A stretch of 64,000 nucleotides of DNA from Ruegeria halocynthiae (GTDB lineage Bacteria; Pseudomonadota; Alphaproteobacteria; Rhodobacterales; Rhodobacteraceae), in the NCBI RefSeq assembly GCF_900106805.1, contig NZ_FNNP01000013.1:1-64000 (forward strand), in the 5' to 3' direction. Each line of letters starts with the position of its first letter. Position 1 is the first letter of the stretch. Of the stretch, positions 35,350-44,468 are shown piece by piece. The notes under the pieces were generated by a model. The model had not been told where the DNA came from and did not search any database. It was given only the letters and a program-made list of their open reading frames with translations. The position numbers were made by a program, and so were the translations under genes.

Positions 35350-37205
35350 ACCCCCCGACGTTGCTTGGCGCGGAATGCTTCCTGGCCTTTGCGTGCTTCG
35401 CGAATGCTTTCGCGGTCATTGATTTCGGGCACGCCGACATACCAATCGGCCCCGCCAGGGGTCCATGTATAGGCGTCCGAATTAATACTGATCACCGTGG
35501 TTGCATCGGTGCCTTGCGCCCATTCCATGGCCGCTTCGAGATCTGCCAGGCTGTCACAATGGCGGGCATAGGCACCCATGGCTTCAGCATGTTTGGCGAA
35601 GTCCACGTGACGGGGATTGTCCTTGTTCAGCACCCGCGAATCCTTCAGCAGGTTGTTGAAGCCCGGCACTCCCATTCCGGTCTGAAGCCGGTTGATGACG
35701 CCAAACCCGCCATTGTCGCACACGACCACGATCATCTTGTGGCCGGACAGGACTGACGAATAGATGTCAGAGTTCATCATCATGTAAGACCCGTCGCCGA
35801 CCATAACGATCGGCACGCCGGTACCATCCTTGGCAATCGCATGGCCCCAGGCTCCGGCGATTTCATAGCCCATGCAGGAGAAGCCGAATTCGCAGTCAAA
35901 GCTGTTGAGCGCCTTGACGCGCCAGTTCTTGACGGTTTCGCCCGGCAGGCCGCCCGCCGCGGTGACCATGGTGTCCTCTGGGCGCGCGGCCTTGTTCACC
36001 ACGGCGATCACCTGCGCATAGCTGGGAACTGCGGCGTTTGTCGGGGCCTGCCCCTCGTCCAGCATCTGGTTCCAATTGGCGTACAAAACACGCGCCTCTT
36101 CCATCCGGGCCGCGTCACAGCGCCAGTCTCCCAGGGCGGCATCAATCTCGTTCAAGCTTTCCAGCGCATCCCCCACCACAGGCAGGGACCGGTGCTTGCG
36201 GGCATCAAATCGGGCCGCGTTGATATTGATGAACTGGCTGTCGCGGGCAAATGTTGTCCAGGACCCGGTGGTGAAATCCTGCAGGCGTGTACCCACGGCG
36301 ATCACCACATCGGCCCCCTCGGCCAGTTCCTTGGCGGCATCAGTGCCCTCGATCCCGAGCGCCCCGACATAGGCCGGGTGGTCGTGCACAACCGCGCCTT
36401 TCCCTGCGATGGTCTCGGCCATGGGGATGCCACGGGCTTCAGCAAACCGGGCCAGCGCCTCTTCGGCGCCGGAATAGCGCACACCGCCGCCCGAGATGAT
36501 CAAAGGTTTCTTTGCGGTTTTCAGCAGCGCGACCGCCGCCGAGACCTGATCGCGATCCGGGCGCGGGCGCGGAATGGTCCAGAGCGTCGGCTCGAAGAAC
36601 GCGACAGGGTAATCATAGACGATCTCTTGAATGTCCTGCGGCAGCCCAATGAATGCAGGACCGCAATCGGCGGGATCCAGCATCGTGGCGATGGCCTGCG
36701 GCAACGAAGACAGGATCTGTGCCGGATGGGTGATCCGGTCCCAGTAGCGTGACACGGCGCGGAAACTGTCATTCACCGTGGTCGAGGGCTCACCGTAATG
36801 CTCGACCTGCTGCAAAACGGGATCGGGCAGGCGGTTGTTATAGGTATCGCCTGAAATCAGCAGGAGCGGCAGGCGGTTGGCGTGGGCCACCCCTGCGGCG
36901 GTGACCATATTGGTTGCCCCTGGCCCAACAGATGTGGTGGCAATCATGATCTGGCGGCGCAACTTGGCCTTGCCATAGCCAATCGCAGCCAGCGCCATGG
37001 ATTGCTCGTTCTGCCCGCGCCATGTCGGCAAGACGTCCTGAACTTGCTCCAGCGCCTCGGACAGGCATGTCACATTCCCATGACCAAATATCCCGAACAC
37101 GCCAGCGAACAGCTGGACCCGTTCACCATTAATCTCAGTATGCTGATTGATCAGATAGCGTACCAATGCCTGACCCACTGTCAGCTTTACGGTTTCCCCG
37201 GCCAT
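35346..37205 (-). CDS. iolD: Trihydroxycyclohexane-1,2-dione acylhydrolase (IolD)
   Basis: 619 residues, a thiamine diphosphate enzyme with the usual Pyr, central and PP domains. The PP domain motif is GDGSYMMMNSDIYSS. The Pyr domain includes GVFGIFGHGNVTCLSEAL, the IolD form of the family. It hydrolytically opens the cyclitol ring to 5-deoxy-glucuronate. It is the first gene of the minus-strand operon, and the divergent interval 37206-37359 serves both it and the aldehyde dehydrogenase operon. Confidence 0.93.
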   Translation of the reverse strand: MAGETVKLTVGQALVRYLINQHTEINGERVQLFAGVFGIFGHGNVTCLSEALEQVQDVLPTWRGQNEQSMALAAIGYGKAKLRRQIMIATTSVGPGATNMVTAAGVAHANRLPLLLISGDTYNNRLPDPVLQQVEHYGEPSTTVNDSFRAVSRYWDRITHPAQILSSLPQAIATMLDPADCGPAFIGLPQDIQEIVYDYPVAFFEPTLWTIPRPRPDRDQVSAAVALLKTAKKPLIISGGGVRYSGAEEALARFAEARGIPMAETIAGKGAVVHDHPAYVGALGIEGTDAAKELAEGADVVIAVGTRLQDFTTGSWTTFARDSQFININAARFDARKHRSLPVVGDALESLNEIDAALGDWRCDAARMEEARVLYANWNQMLDEGQAPTNAAVPSYAQVIAVVNKAARPEDTMVTAAGGLPGETVKNWRVKALNSFDCEFGFSCMGYEIAGAWGHAIAKDGTGVPIVMVGDGSYMMMNSDIYSSVLSGHKMIVVVCDNGGFGVINRLQTGMGVPGFNNLLKDSRVLNKDNPRHVDFAKHAEAMGAYARHCDSLADLEAAMEWAQGTDATTVISINSDAYTWTPGGADWYVGVPEINDRESIREARKGQEAFRAKQRRGV

Positions 37206-37268
37206 CTCGCCTCCTCCAAATGATAAATGCGAACTCGCATGGAATGCTTATTGACAAAATGCTCTGGT

Positions 37269-37284
37269 TGCAATGATTATTGCA
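37269..37284. promoter_or_regulatory. Candidate operator between iolD and aldehyde dehydrogenase operons
   Basis: TGCAAT and ATTGCA form a perfect inverted repeat around GATT in the 154-base divergent promoter region. A further TTGCAG/CATTGC pair follows at 37300-37316. The RpiR regulator at 41732-42607 is the most likely binder, as RpiR-type IolR proteins regulate inositol genes in related bacteria, but the match is by symmetry only. Confidence 0.45.
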
Positions 37285-37359
37285 GAAGCTTTGATATCCG
37301 TTGCAGACCATTGCTGAAAGCACCTGTGCGCACGGCAATAACAGAGAGGAAAACCGACA

Positions 37360-38790
37360 ATGTACGAAGGCTATGGGCTATACTATGATGGTGCCTGGCA
37401 GGGGGCTGCCTCTGATATGGAAGTTCTCTCTCCGGTGACTGGTAACGCATTGGGACGCGCGAAAGCCGCATCTCGGGATGACACTTTGGCAGCAATCGAT
37501 TCGGCATGCTCGGCCCTTGCCCCGCTGCGCGAGATGGGCGGGTTCGCACGTGCGGATGCCCTTCATAAAGTGGCGGATGAGATGCTGCGTCGCACCGATG
37601 AAGCGGCGCGCATGATATCATCCGAAACGGGAAAACCGCTTGTGCAAGCAGGGCGCGAATGGGGGCTCGCCTGTGATCAGTTCCGCTGGTACGCCGAAGA
37701 GGCGCGCAGGATCTATGGTCGCGTCGTCGAAAGCCGCGTGCCCGGAGGTCGGTTTGAAATCACGCGTGAACCCGTTGGTGTGGTTGGCGCCTTCACAGCC
37801 TGGAACTTTCCCGCCGCATTGCCCGCGCGCAAGATTGCTCCGGCCCTTGCCGCGGGGTGCCCGGTGGTGCTGCGCCCTTCGTCGCAAACTCCCGGTGTTG
37901 CCATGGTGCTGGTGGATTGTATCCACGCGGGCGGGCTGCCTGGCGGGGCGGTGAACCTTGTGGTCGGATCGACGGGCAACACCTATGCCCCGGTGATGGC
38001 GGATGCACGTGTGCGCAAAGTGTCTCTGACCGGATCGACCCGTGTGGGACAACAGATGATCCGGGACGCGGCGGATACGGTCAAGAAGGTCTCGATGGAG
38101 CTTGGTGGCAACGCCCCGTGCATCATCTATGATGATGCCGATCTGAACGGCGCGCTGGATGTCTGTGTGCCGACGAAATTTACCAATGCCGGACAGGTCT
38201 GCGTCACCCCGGACCGGTTCTTTGTCCATGACAGCCTGCATGATGAATTTGTTGCCGAATTCGTGAAACGGGCCAAGGCGATCAAGCTGGGGGACGGTCT
38301 GAATGAGAGCACTGAAATGGGTCCTCTGATCAATGTCGGCCATGTGGGCAATATCGACGCCATTGTGCAGGATGCCGTGCAGAACGGTGCGAAACTGGAA
38401 ACCGGCGGGCAGCGTTCGGCAGCTTTCAATGCGGGTCATTTCTACGAACCCACCGTGCTGAGCAATGTCACAGATGACATGCGCGTGTTTGCCGAAGAGA
38501 ATTTTGGGCCGGTTGCGGCCATCACCCGCTTCAAGGACGAAGATGAGGTGCTGGCACGCGCCAATGCCTCGGAAATGGGGTTGTCGGCCTACGCGTTCAC
38601 CCAAAGCGCAGACCGCGCGCGGCGTACAACGGCAACGCTGAAAGCAGGGATGGTTGGGATCAACTCCTTTGCGCTTGCCGCGTCCGAAGCGCCGTTTGGC
38701 GGCACCAATTATTCCGGCCTTGGCCGCGAAGGCGGCTCCGAGGGCATCGAGGATTACCTTGATACCAAACTGTCGCAGATCGTCTTCTGA
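37360..38790 (+). CDS. NAD(P)-dependent aldehyde dehydrogenase
   Basis: 476 residues. The catalytic Glu lies in SMELGGNAPCIIYDD and the catalytic Cys in FTNAGQVCVTPDRF; the NAD motif is LTGSTRVGQQM. The length and VTPDRF-type context fit the succinate-semialdehyde dehydrogenase group rather than the CoA-acylating MmsA/IolA group. It heads the plus-strand operon. In a cyclitol pathway it may oxidise an aldehyde such as 5-deoxyglucuronate or a semialdehyde. The next gene overlaps its stop (TGATG). Confidence 0.9.
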   Translation: MYEGYGLYYDGAWQGAASDMEVLSPVTGNALGRAKAASRDDTLAAIDSACSALAPLREMGGFARADALHKVADEMLRRTDEAARMISSETGKPLVQAGREWGLACDQFRWYAEEARRIYGRVVESRVPGGRFEITREPVGVVGAFTAWNFPAALPARKIAPALAAGCPVVLRPSSQTPGVAMVLVDCIHAGGLPGGAVNLVVGSTGNTYAPVMADARVRKVSLTGSTRVGQQMIRDAADTVKKVSMELGGNAPCIIYDDADLNGALDVCVPTKFTNAGQVCVTPDRFFVHDSLHDEFVAEFVKRAKAIKLGDGLNESTEMGPLINVGHVGNIDAIVQDAVQNGAKLETGGQRSAAFNAGHFYEPTVLSNVTDDMRVFAEENFGPVAAITRFKDEDEVLARANASEMGLSAYAFTQSADRARRTTATLKAGMVGINSFALAASEAPFGGTNYSGLGREGGSEGIEDYLDTKLSQIVF

Positions 38791-39611
38791 TGGGGGCGGA
38801 GATGCAAAAGAACCAGCTCAAAGCCCTCTGGGCAAAGGGACAGCCCGCCCTGAACGGATGGTGTTCCATTGGCAACCCGTTCACCGCTGAAATTATGGCC
38901 GCGCAAGGCTATGACAGCGTGACCATCGATATCCAGCACGGGGCGCTCGACTATTCCAGTGCCCTGCCCATGTTCCAGGCCATGCGTGCGTCGGGGGCGA
39001 CCCTTATGGCGCGGGTGCCCTGGCGCGATCCGGGCTATATCATGAAAGCGTTGGATGCGGGCGCGATGGGGATCATCTGCCCCATGGTGAACACCCGCGC
39101 CGAAGCGGAGGAGTTCGTCTCGTATATGCGCTACCCTCCCTACGGACAGCGCAGCTTTGGCCCCACCCGCGCCGCTATTGCCTTGCCGGGCTACGGCGTG
39201 GCCGCCAATGACGAAGTCCTGGCGCTGGCAATGATCGAAACCGCAGATGGCGTGGCCAATCTGGAAGAGATAGCCGCGACTCCCGGCCTTGATGGCATTT
39301 ATGTCGGACCTGCCGATTTGACCCTTGGCACGCAACAGGGACGGTTGCCTCCCGGTTTTGACCGGCAGGAACCCGAGATGATCGAACTGATCCGACGCAT
39401 CGCAGACGTCTGCAAGGCCAATGATATCAAAGCCTGCCTGCATTGCGGAACGCCGGACTATGCCGCCAAGGCCATTGACTGGGGGTATGACCTGACAACG
39501 GTTGGCGGAGATTCCCGGCTGCTTGCCGGTGCCGCAGCGGCTTCGGTTTCCGCATGGAAAGACCTGACTGGGCGCGACGCCGCATCCAAGGACCAGGGGG
39601 GAATGTATTGA
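38790..39611 (+). CDS. HpcH/HpaI-family class II aldolase
   Basis: 273 residues. Metal and substrate motifs of the family are visible: SVTIDIQHGALDYSS, then LAMIETADGVANLEEI and IYVGPADLTLG. Such aldolases cleave 2-keto acids into pyruvate (or a related 2-oxo acid) and an aldehyde. It lies where a standard inositol cluster would have iolJ and iolC, so it may do the carbon-carbon cleavage without phosphorylation. Starts at 38790 and 38802 are both possible; 38790 is coupled to the preceding stop. Confidence 0.88.
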   Translation: MGAEMQKNQLKALWAKGQPALNGWCSIGNPFTAEIMAAQGYDSVTIDIQHGALDYSSALPMFQAMRASGATLMARVPWRDPGYIMKALDAGAMGIICPMVNTRAEAEEFVSYMRYPPYGQRSFGPTRAAIALPGYGVAANDEVLALAMIETADGVANLEEIAATPGLDGIYVGPADLTLGTQQGRLPPGFDRQEPEMIELIRRIADVCKANDIKACLHCGTPDYAAKAIDWGYDLTTVGGDSRLLAGAAAASVSAWKDLTGRDAASKDQGGMY

Positions 39612-40579
39612 TGCCCCACCTCCTGGTTGCCGGTAAGTTGCACCCTACGGGTGTCGCCCGGCTGGACGCCCTGCAACGCGATGGGGTTGAAGTCACCTAT
39701 ATTGAAGAAATTTCCGAGGATTCGTACAGCCAGCATATCGAAACAGCGGATGCGCTGGTGATCCGGACGCAACCGCTATCTGCGGCAACGATTGAGCAGG
39801 CAAAGCGCCTGAAAGTGGTGTCCCGTCACGGCGTTGGCTATGATGCGGTCGATGTTGGGGCGCTGAATGCGCGTGGCATTGCCTTGACCATTGTCGGAGA
39901 CGTCAACTCGGCTTCGGTGGCTGAACATGCAATGATGCAGCTTCTGGCCTGCGCCAAACAGGCGATCCGGGCGGACCGCGCCGTGCGGGATCCGGCGCAA
40001 TGGGGCTGGCGCAACCGGCTGGAACAACGAGAGATCTCAGGGCGAAACCTGTTGATCATCGGCTATGGTCGCGCTGGTCAAAAACTGGCACAGATGGCCG
40101 CAGGTTTTGACATGAAGGTACGGGCCTATGATCCGAATCTTCTGGCGCATGGCTGGCCCGATGGCGCGGTCTCCCCTGTTTCTGATCTGCCCGAAGGGTT
40201 GCGTTGGGCCGATTGCCTGTCGCTCCATGTGCCGCGCGGGGACAGCCCCCTTTTGTCGGCAGCGGAATTCGCCCTGATGAAGCAGGGCATGATTATCGCC
40301 AACACCGCGCGCGGGGGCGTCGTCTGCGAGGACACGCTGCGCAAGGCCCTGAGCGATGGCACGGTGCATGCGGCGGGGCTGGATGTCTTTGAAACCGAAC
40401 CCCCGACATCGGACATGGCTTTGACAAATTGTGACAATGCGCTTTTGTCGCCGCATATTGCGGGCCTGACAGAAGAGGCCAGCGAACGTATGGCGCTGGC
40501 GTCGATTGAAAACACACTAACCTACCTGGATCAGACGATTGACCCCGATCTGATCGTCAATAGAAATGCACTCACATGA
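39611..40579 (+). CDS. D-isomer-specific 2-hydroxyacid dehydrogenase
   Basis: 322 residues. The Rossmann motif is LLIIGYGRAGQKLAQMA with the downstream DPN. The catalytic Arg lies in IIANTARGGVV, Glu in DVFETEPP and His in LLSPHIAGLT. It reduces a 2-keto acid or oxidises a 2-hydroxy acid with NAD(P). The start at 39611 overlaps the aldolase stop (TGATG), and an upstream in-frame extension is a shadow of the aldolase gene. Confidence 0.9.
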   Translation: MPHLLVAGKLHPTGVARLDALQRDGVEVTYIEEISEDSYSQHIETADALVIRTQPLSAATIEQAKRLKVVSRHGVGYDAVDVGALNARGIALTIVGDVNSASVAEHAMMQLLACAKQAIRADRAVRDPAQWGWRNRLEQREISGRNLLIIGYGRAGQKLAQMAAGFDMKVRAYDPNLLAHGWPDGAVSPVSDLPEGLRWADCLSLHVPRGDSPLLSAAEFALMKQGMIIANTARGGVVCEDTLRKALSDGTVHAAGLDVFETEPPTSDMALTNCDNALLSPHIAGLTEEASERMALASIENTLTYLDQTIDPDLIVNRNALT

Positions 40580-41694
40580 CTGAAAAACCTAAACTCTCCA
40601 TTGGCCTCATCGGATCCGGCTTCATGGGCAAAGCCCATGTGTTCGGTTTCGCCACTGCGCAGAAAGTGTTCGACCTTCCCATGGAAATCGAGTTGCACAC
40701 GCTCGCCGATATAACGGACGCGGCCGCAGCACGCGCAGCTCATGATTTTGGCTTTGCCCACGCGACCTCGAACTGGCGCGAGATGCTGGACAACCCGGAA
40801 ATTGATGTGATCGACATCACCGCCCCCAACGCGCTGCACAAGGAAATGGCGATGGCGGCGATTGCAGCGGGTAAGCATGTCTATTGCGAAAAGCCCCTCG
40901 CGCCGTCTGCCTTGGATGCAGCGGAAATGGCCGAGGCGGCCGAGCAGGCGGGGCTCAAAACCCAGGTCGGGTTCAACTACCTGTGCAACCCGATGATGCG
41001 GCTGGCAAAGGAAATGATCGAGGCCGGAGAGCTGGGCGAAATCCGATCCTACCGGGGCCTGCACGCCGAAGACTACATGGCGAATGCCAAGGACCCTTTC
41101 ACGTTCCGCCACGATCCGGCGGGCGGCGGCGCGCTTGCGGATCTGGGCAGCCATGCGCTTGCCACGGCTGAATATCTGCTGGGTCCGATCCGCGAGGTGA
41201 TAGGGGATTGCGTCACAGCCATTTCCCAACGTCCCGACGGCAAGGGGGGACAAAAGGCCATCAAGGTGGATGACATTGGCCGTGCTTTCCTGCGCTTTGC
41301 CAACGGCGCCTCGGGTTCGATCGAAGGGAACTGGATCGCCACCGGACGAAAGATGCAACACGACTTTGAGGTCCATGGTTCCAAAGGTGGTCTGGTCTTT
41401 ACCGGTGAGCGCCTGAACGAGTTGCATTTCTATTCGGTTGAGGATGCACCGGGTCGCCGCGGGTTCCGCAAGATAGAAGCCGCCCCGGACCATCCCCCTT
41501 ATGGCAATTTCTGCGTCGCTCCTGGGCACCAGATCGGTTTCAACGACCTGAAAGCCATCGAAGTGGCCGGATATGTGAATGCCATCGCGCGCCAGGGGAA
41601 AGAACCGTTCTCCTTCCGTGACGGGTTGCGCATTCAGACGCTTGTCGAACAAATCCAAAAATCTTCCGCGACAAACGCATGGATTTCAGTGTAG
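40576..41694 (+). CDS. Gfo/Idh/MocA-family oxidoreductase
   Basis: 372 residues. The N-terminal Rossmann motif is SIGLIGSGFMGKAHVFGF, the fingerprint EKPLA lies at residue 110, and GALADLGSHALATAEYLLG carries the catalytic region of the C-terminal domain. Inositol 2-dehydrogenases (IolG) belong to this family, but other sugar dehydrogenases do too. Its start overlaps the preceding gene by 4 bases. In this cluster it is a prime candidate for the inositol or epi/scyllo-inositol dehydrogenase. Confidence 0.9.
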   Translation: MTEKPKLSIGLIGSGFMGKAHVFGFATAQKVFDLPMEIELHTLADITDAAAARAAHDFGFAHATSNWREMLDNPEIDVIDITAPNALHKEMAMAAIAAGKHVYCEKPLAPSALDAAEMAEAAEQAGLKTQVGFNYLCNPMMRLAKEMIEAGELGEIRSYRGLHAEDYMANAKDPFTFRHDPAGGGALADLGSHALATAEYLLGPIREVIGDCVTAISQRPDGKGGQKAIKVDDIGRAFLRFANGASGSIEGNWIATGRKMQHDFEVHGSKGGLVFTGERLNELHFYSVEDAPGRRGFRKIEAAPDHPPYGNFCVAPGHQIGFNDLKAIEVAGYVNAIARQGKEPFSFRDGLRIQTLVEQIQKSSATNAWISV

Positions 41695-41731
41695 ACCAGC
41701 CGAAACCAGACAGGCAGCCGCCAAGGACCAG

Positions 41732-42607
41732 ATGACGCAACCTTCCCCTCCAACCGACTATGAAAGTCTGATCCGGCTTATCCATGATCGTCACGATACG
41801 ATGAGCCGGACATATGGCAAGATTGCTGTCTATCTGACACAAAGCCCCAATGACGTTGCAGTTCGATCGGTCACCTCGATCGCTGAGCAATGCGGAATTC
41901 ACGCCTCGAGCTTTGTCCGCTTTGCTCAATCGCTTGGCTATTCCGGGTTCAAGGATCTGCAGGCGCTATTTCAGCAAAGGCTGGCAACAGCTGCACCGGG
42001 GTTCGAATCCCGCGTCAATGCGCTCGAACAGGAAATGAAGGCCCGCGAAGATTTGTCAGAGGCAGACTATTTCCGAGATCTCGTGATCAGTGATACCGCG
42101 TCCGTTCAGGGGCTACTCGCCGACACACACAAAGGCGACCTGTCCAAAGCGGCAGAGATTTTAGGGGACGCAGACACCGTTTTTCTTTTGGGGCAGCTTC
42201 GCGCCGCGCCAGTGGTCGAAATGCTCCGCTATCTATTGACCATGGTCGGCAAGAAATGCCTTCTGCTTGATCCGAGTGGCGGGCTGGCAACGCATATTGC
42301 AAAAACCATTGGCCCGAAGGATGCGCTCGTGGCGGTGTCCTTTCGGTTTTATGCGAATGAAGTCGTCTCGATTACCGAAGACATGGCCGCCCGTAACGTT
42401 CCCATTGTCGCGATTTCTGACAGCACTTTGTCTCCGCTGGCGAAGTCGGCCGATGTGCTGTTTTCGGTTCCTGAAAACAAAAGTCTGATTGCACGATCCC
42501 TGACCGCCCCCATTTGTCTGGCGCAAGCAATTGTCGTTGCAGTGGCCACCCGCGGAAGCAAGTCAGAGAAGGTAGAGATTCCCACTGTCACCAGTTTGCA
42601 GTCGTAG
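41732..42607 (+). CDS. MurR/RpiR-family transcriptional regulator
   Basis: 291 residues. Residues 1-80 are an RpiR helix-turn-helix (SIAEQCGIHASSFVRFAQSL), and residues about 130-270 a SIS sugar-phosphate binding domain (ADTVFLLGQLRAAPVVEMLR). The start at 41732 follows a short interval after the dehydrogenase stop; an earlier in-frame start would overlap that gene and lacks a ribosome site. It closes the plus-strand operon and probably controls both divergent operons, like RpiR-type IolR regulators. Confidence 0.9.
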   Translation: MTQPSPPTDYESLIRLIHDRHDTMSRTYGKIAVYLTQSPNDVAVRSVTSIAEQCGIHASSFVRFAQSLGYSGFKDLQALFQQRLATAAPGFESRVNALEQEMKAREDLSEADYFRDLVISDTASVQGLLADTHKGDLSKAAEILGDADTVFLLGQLRAAPVVEMLRYLLTMVGKKCLLLDPSGGLATHIAKTIGPKDALVAVSFRFYANEVVSITEDMAARNVPIVAISDSTLSPLAKSADVLFSVPENKSLIARSLTAPICLAQAIVVAVATRGSKSEKVEIPTVTSLQS

Positions 42608-43165
42608 TGCCGGTGTTAAATTAATATTTGCGAGATCGAGTAGCTCGCATCAACGCAATCAGAATTTCATGCTTGTCCGCTAACACGTTTTTCGTTGGAT
42701 CGTCGCTTTGGCGAAAGGGCTGTTTGAAGCCGGGCGAGATCGACCCAACTGAATGGGCGGCTGGGCGAATCCTGCTGAGTTTGCATATTTTTGATACTGC
42801 ATGGGCGAAAGTTTTCTGCGTTAACTCACTCTGCGCCAACAAAGGGCGGCTATGCCCCGAGGTTTTGAATTCGGGCAGCAACGGAGTTCACGCATGCAGC
42901 GGATGGCAATAAAGCGGGCTGCGGTCGCGGCAACCGAGTAAGGTGCTGAGGGTCCGTTATGGGGCGCTCCATCGGTGATCGAAGGCAGCAATGCGTGGTT
43001 TGTTCCCCTTCATACGTCGCGCAGCATCGGTCAAAGCGGGCTCTTTCGTTGAATCCGCTGCGCCGTGCGCGAAAGACGGCTTTGCCAAGAAATCGCCTAA
43101 AGGGGGATTTAACACTCAGCCGCACGTGACCCCTTTAGCCGATCCAGCTCGAATTTCATCCATTT
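42608..43165. other. Intergenic region with dispersed repeat sequence
   Basis: No gene is supported. The stretch from about 42890 to 43080 has the composition of the dispersed intergenic repeats (GCAGCGGATGGCAATAAAGC, GGGGCGCTCCATCGG). It separates the catabolic island from plasmid remnants. Confidence 0.5.
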
Positions 43166-43360
43166 CTATGCCCTATCCTTAGTCGCGGCTTTGATCTTCT
43201 TGTCTGTGTTGTACTGGCTCAGCGAGTACACAGCCCATATTGCAGCCGGAATCCAGCCAATGAGCGTCAATTGCAGGAGCAGACAGAAAAAGCCCTGAAA
43301 TGGGCGTTTGATCGTAAAGAACACCACAAACGGAAGCAAAATCGCGAGTATCAATCTCAT
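43166..43360 (-). CDS. Pmp3/YqaE-family small membrane protein
   Basis: 64 residues with two membrane helices. The sequence LPFVVFFTIKRPFQGFFCLL and then LIGWIPAAIWAVYSL matches the Pmp3/YqaE pattern. These proteins modulate membrane potential or stress responses. It stands alone on the minus strand, 80 bases from the coupling-protein remnant. Confidence 0.85.
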   Translation of the reverse strand: MRLILAILLPFVVFFTIKRPFQGFFCLLLQLTLIGWIPAAIWAVYSLSQYNTDKKIKAATKDRA

Positions 43361-43440
43361 CTCAATTGACCTTCTGATAGTTGGACCGTTATGTTCTCAC
43401 AAACATGGTTAAACGCAGATTTACTGAATCAGCACCCCCG

Positions 43441-44456
43441 TCAAGCGGAGGCACTGCTTTCAGGCCGTTTGGCTCTCATTTTCACCATCGCCCTATCTTT
43501 CGCTGACCGGCTTTTCCGCTTTGCGACCGTGCGCTGCGCATCAAAAGCCGCCTGAAGTTCCTGATCTTTTTCGGAAACCTCTTTCACCGGGGCAGGGGCC
43601 AGTTTCGCTTCAGCCAGCGCCTTTGCCGTGTCCCTGGCTTGCTCTGCAGCCAGATCGAGGTGTGTGCCTTTGATCTTCGGACTTTCGCCACCCAAGAACT
43701 GCATGAAATAAGGATCTTCGAAATATCGGATCTTGTTTGCAATCACCGGCATCTTGCCTTCGCGGATCAGCACAACCTCATTTTCAGGCAATCGGCCAAC
43801 GTGTTCGGGCCGGAGCAGGCGAATGCCTTCCTCACGTTCCGATATGCTGCCCATTTCCATTTTGCCGAGCGCCCGAGATTTTGACTTGCTCATGACGGTT
43901 TTGTCACCGATCGACCTGGACACGTGTTCGCGTACCTCTCAATCCTCAGAAGCCGCAAACATTTGCGTTCCGGCGTTTGCCAGCATCGCCCCCACACCTT
44001 CATGCCCATAGATGTCCTGCAGGCGCGACAGTGTTTGCGAAATCACGATGATCCGACCGCCGAAGGATCGCATGGTGTCATAGGCTTCCACTACGCGTTC
44101 CAGATGGCCAAGGCGCTGGAACTCATCGAGCAGGATCAGAACCTTGAACGGTTCATCGTCGCCCGGCTCAACGGTTTCGATTGTGTTCACCAGATCGAGG
44201 AAGAACAGGCGAATGAGTGTCCGGAACTCTTTGACCTTTTCCCCGGCACAGAAAAATAGATCGAGGTGGGGCGCCGACGCAGATCCTCAAAGTTGATGTC
44301 ATTGCCCTGCGTAGCTCTGGCTACAGATGGGTTGCGCCAGAGCTGAAGGCCGGAGTTGTTCATAACCGAAATCGTTGACCGCAGGATTCTGGATTCTTCG
44401 GCGGCAAGATTCAGGAACTCATCTGCCGCCCGGGCATAGCTCCGCGCAAAGCCCAA
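43441..44456 (-). pseudogene. Degraded VirD4/TraG type IV coupling protein
   Basis: Three adjacent minus-strand pieces read as one C-terminal coupling protein. The first ends with INFEDLRRRPTSIYFSVPG; then one base is missing in a TTTTCCCC run near 44237-44244, and the frame resumes with EFRTLIRLFFLDLVNTIE. The Walker B-like LILLDEFQRLGHLERV and ISQTLSRLQDIYG follow. An in-frame TGA at 43939-43941 interrupts FAASED from EVREHVSRSIGDKTV. Further on come RLLRPEHVGRLPENEVVLI and a charged tail. The N-terminal half, including Walker A, is absent: the sequence switches to a RepC-like fragment at about 44460. Confidence 0.85.
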
Positions 44457-44468
44457 AAGCTACCTCGG

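Noticed and set aside
40531..41658. Long open frame on the minus strand (375 codons)
   Set aside because: It mirrors the Gfo/Idh/MocA gene and has the Arg/His-rich composition of a shadow frame.
42000..42010. tRNA T-arm-like GGTTCGAATCC
   Set aside because: It lies inside the RpiR regulator gene and no acceptor stem, D arm or anticodon arm fits around it.
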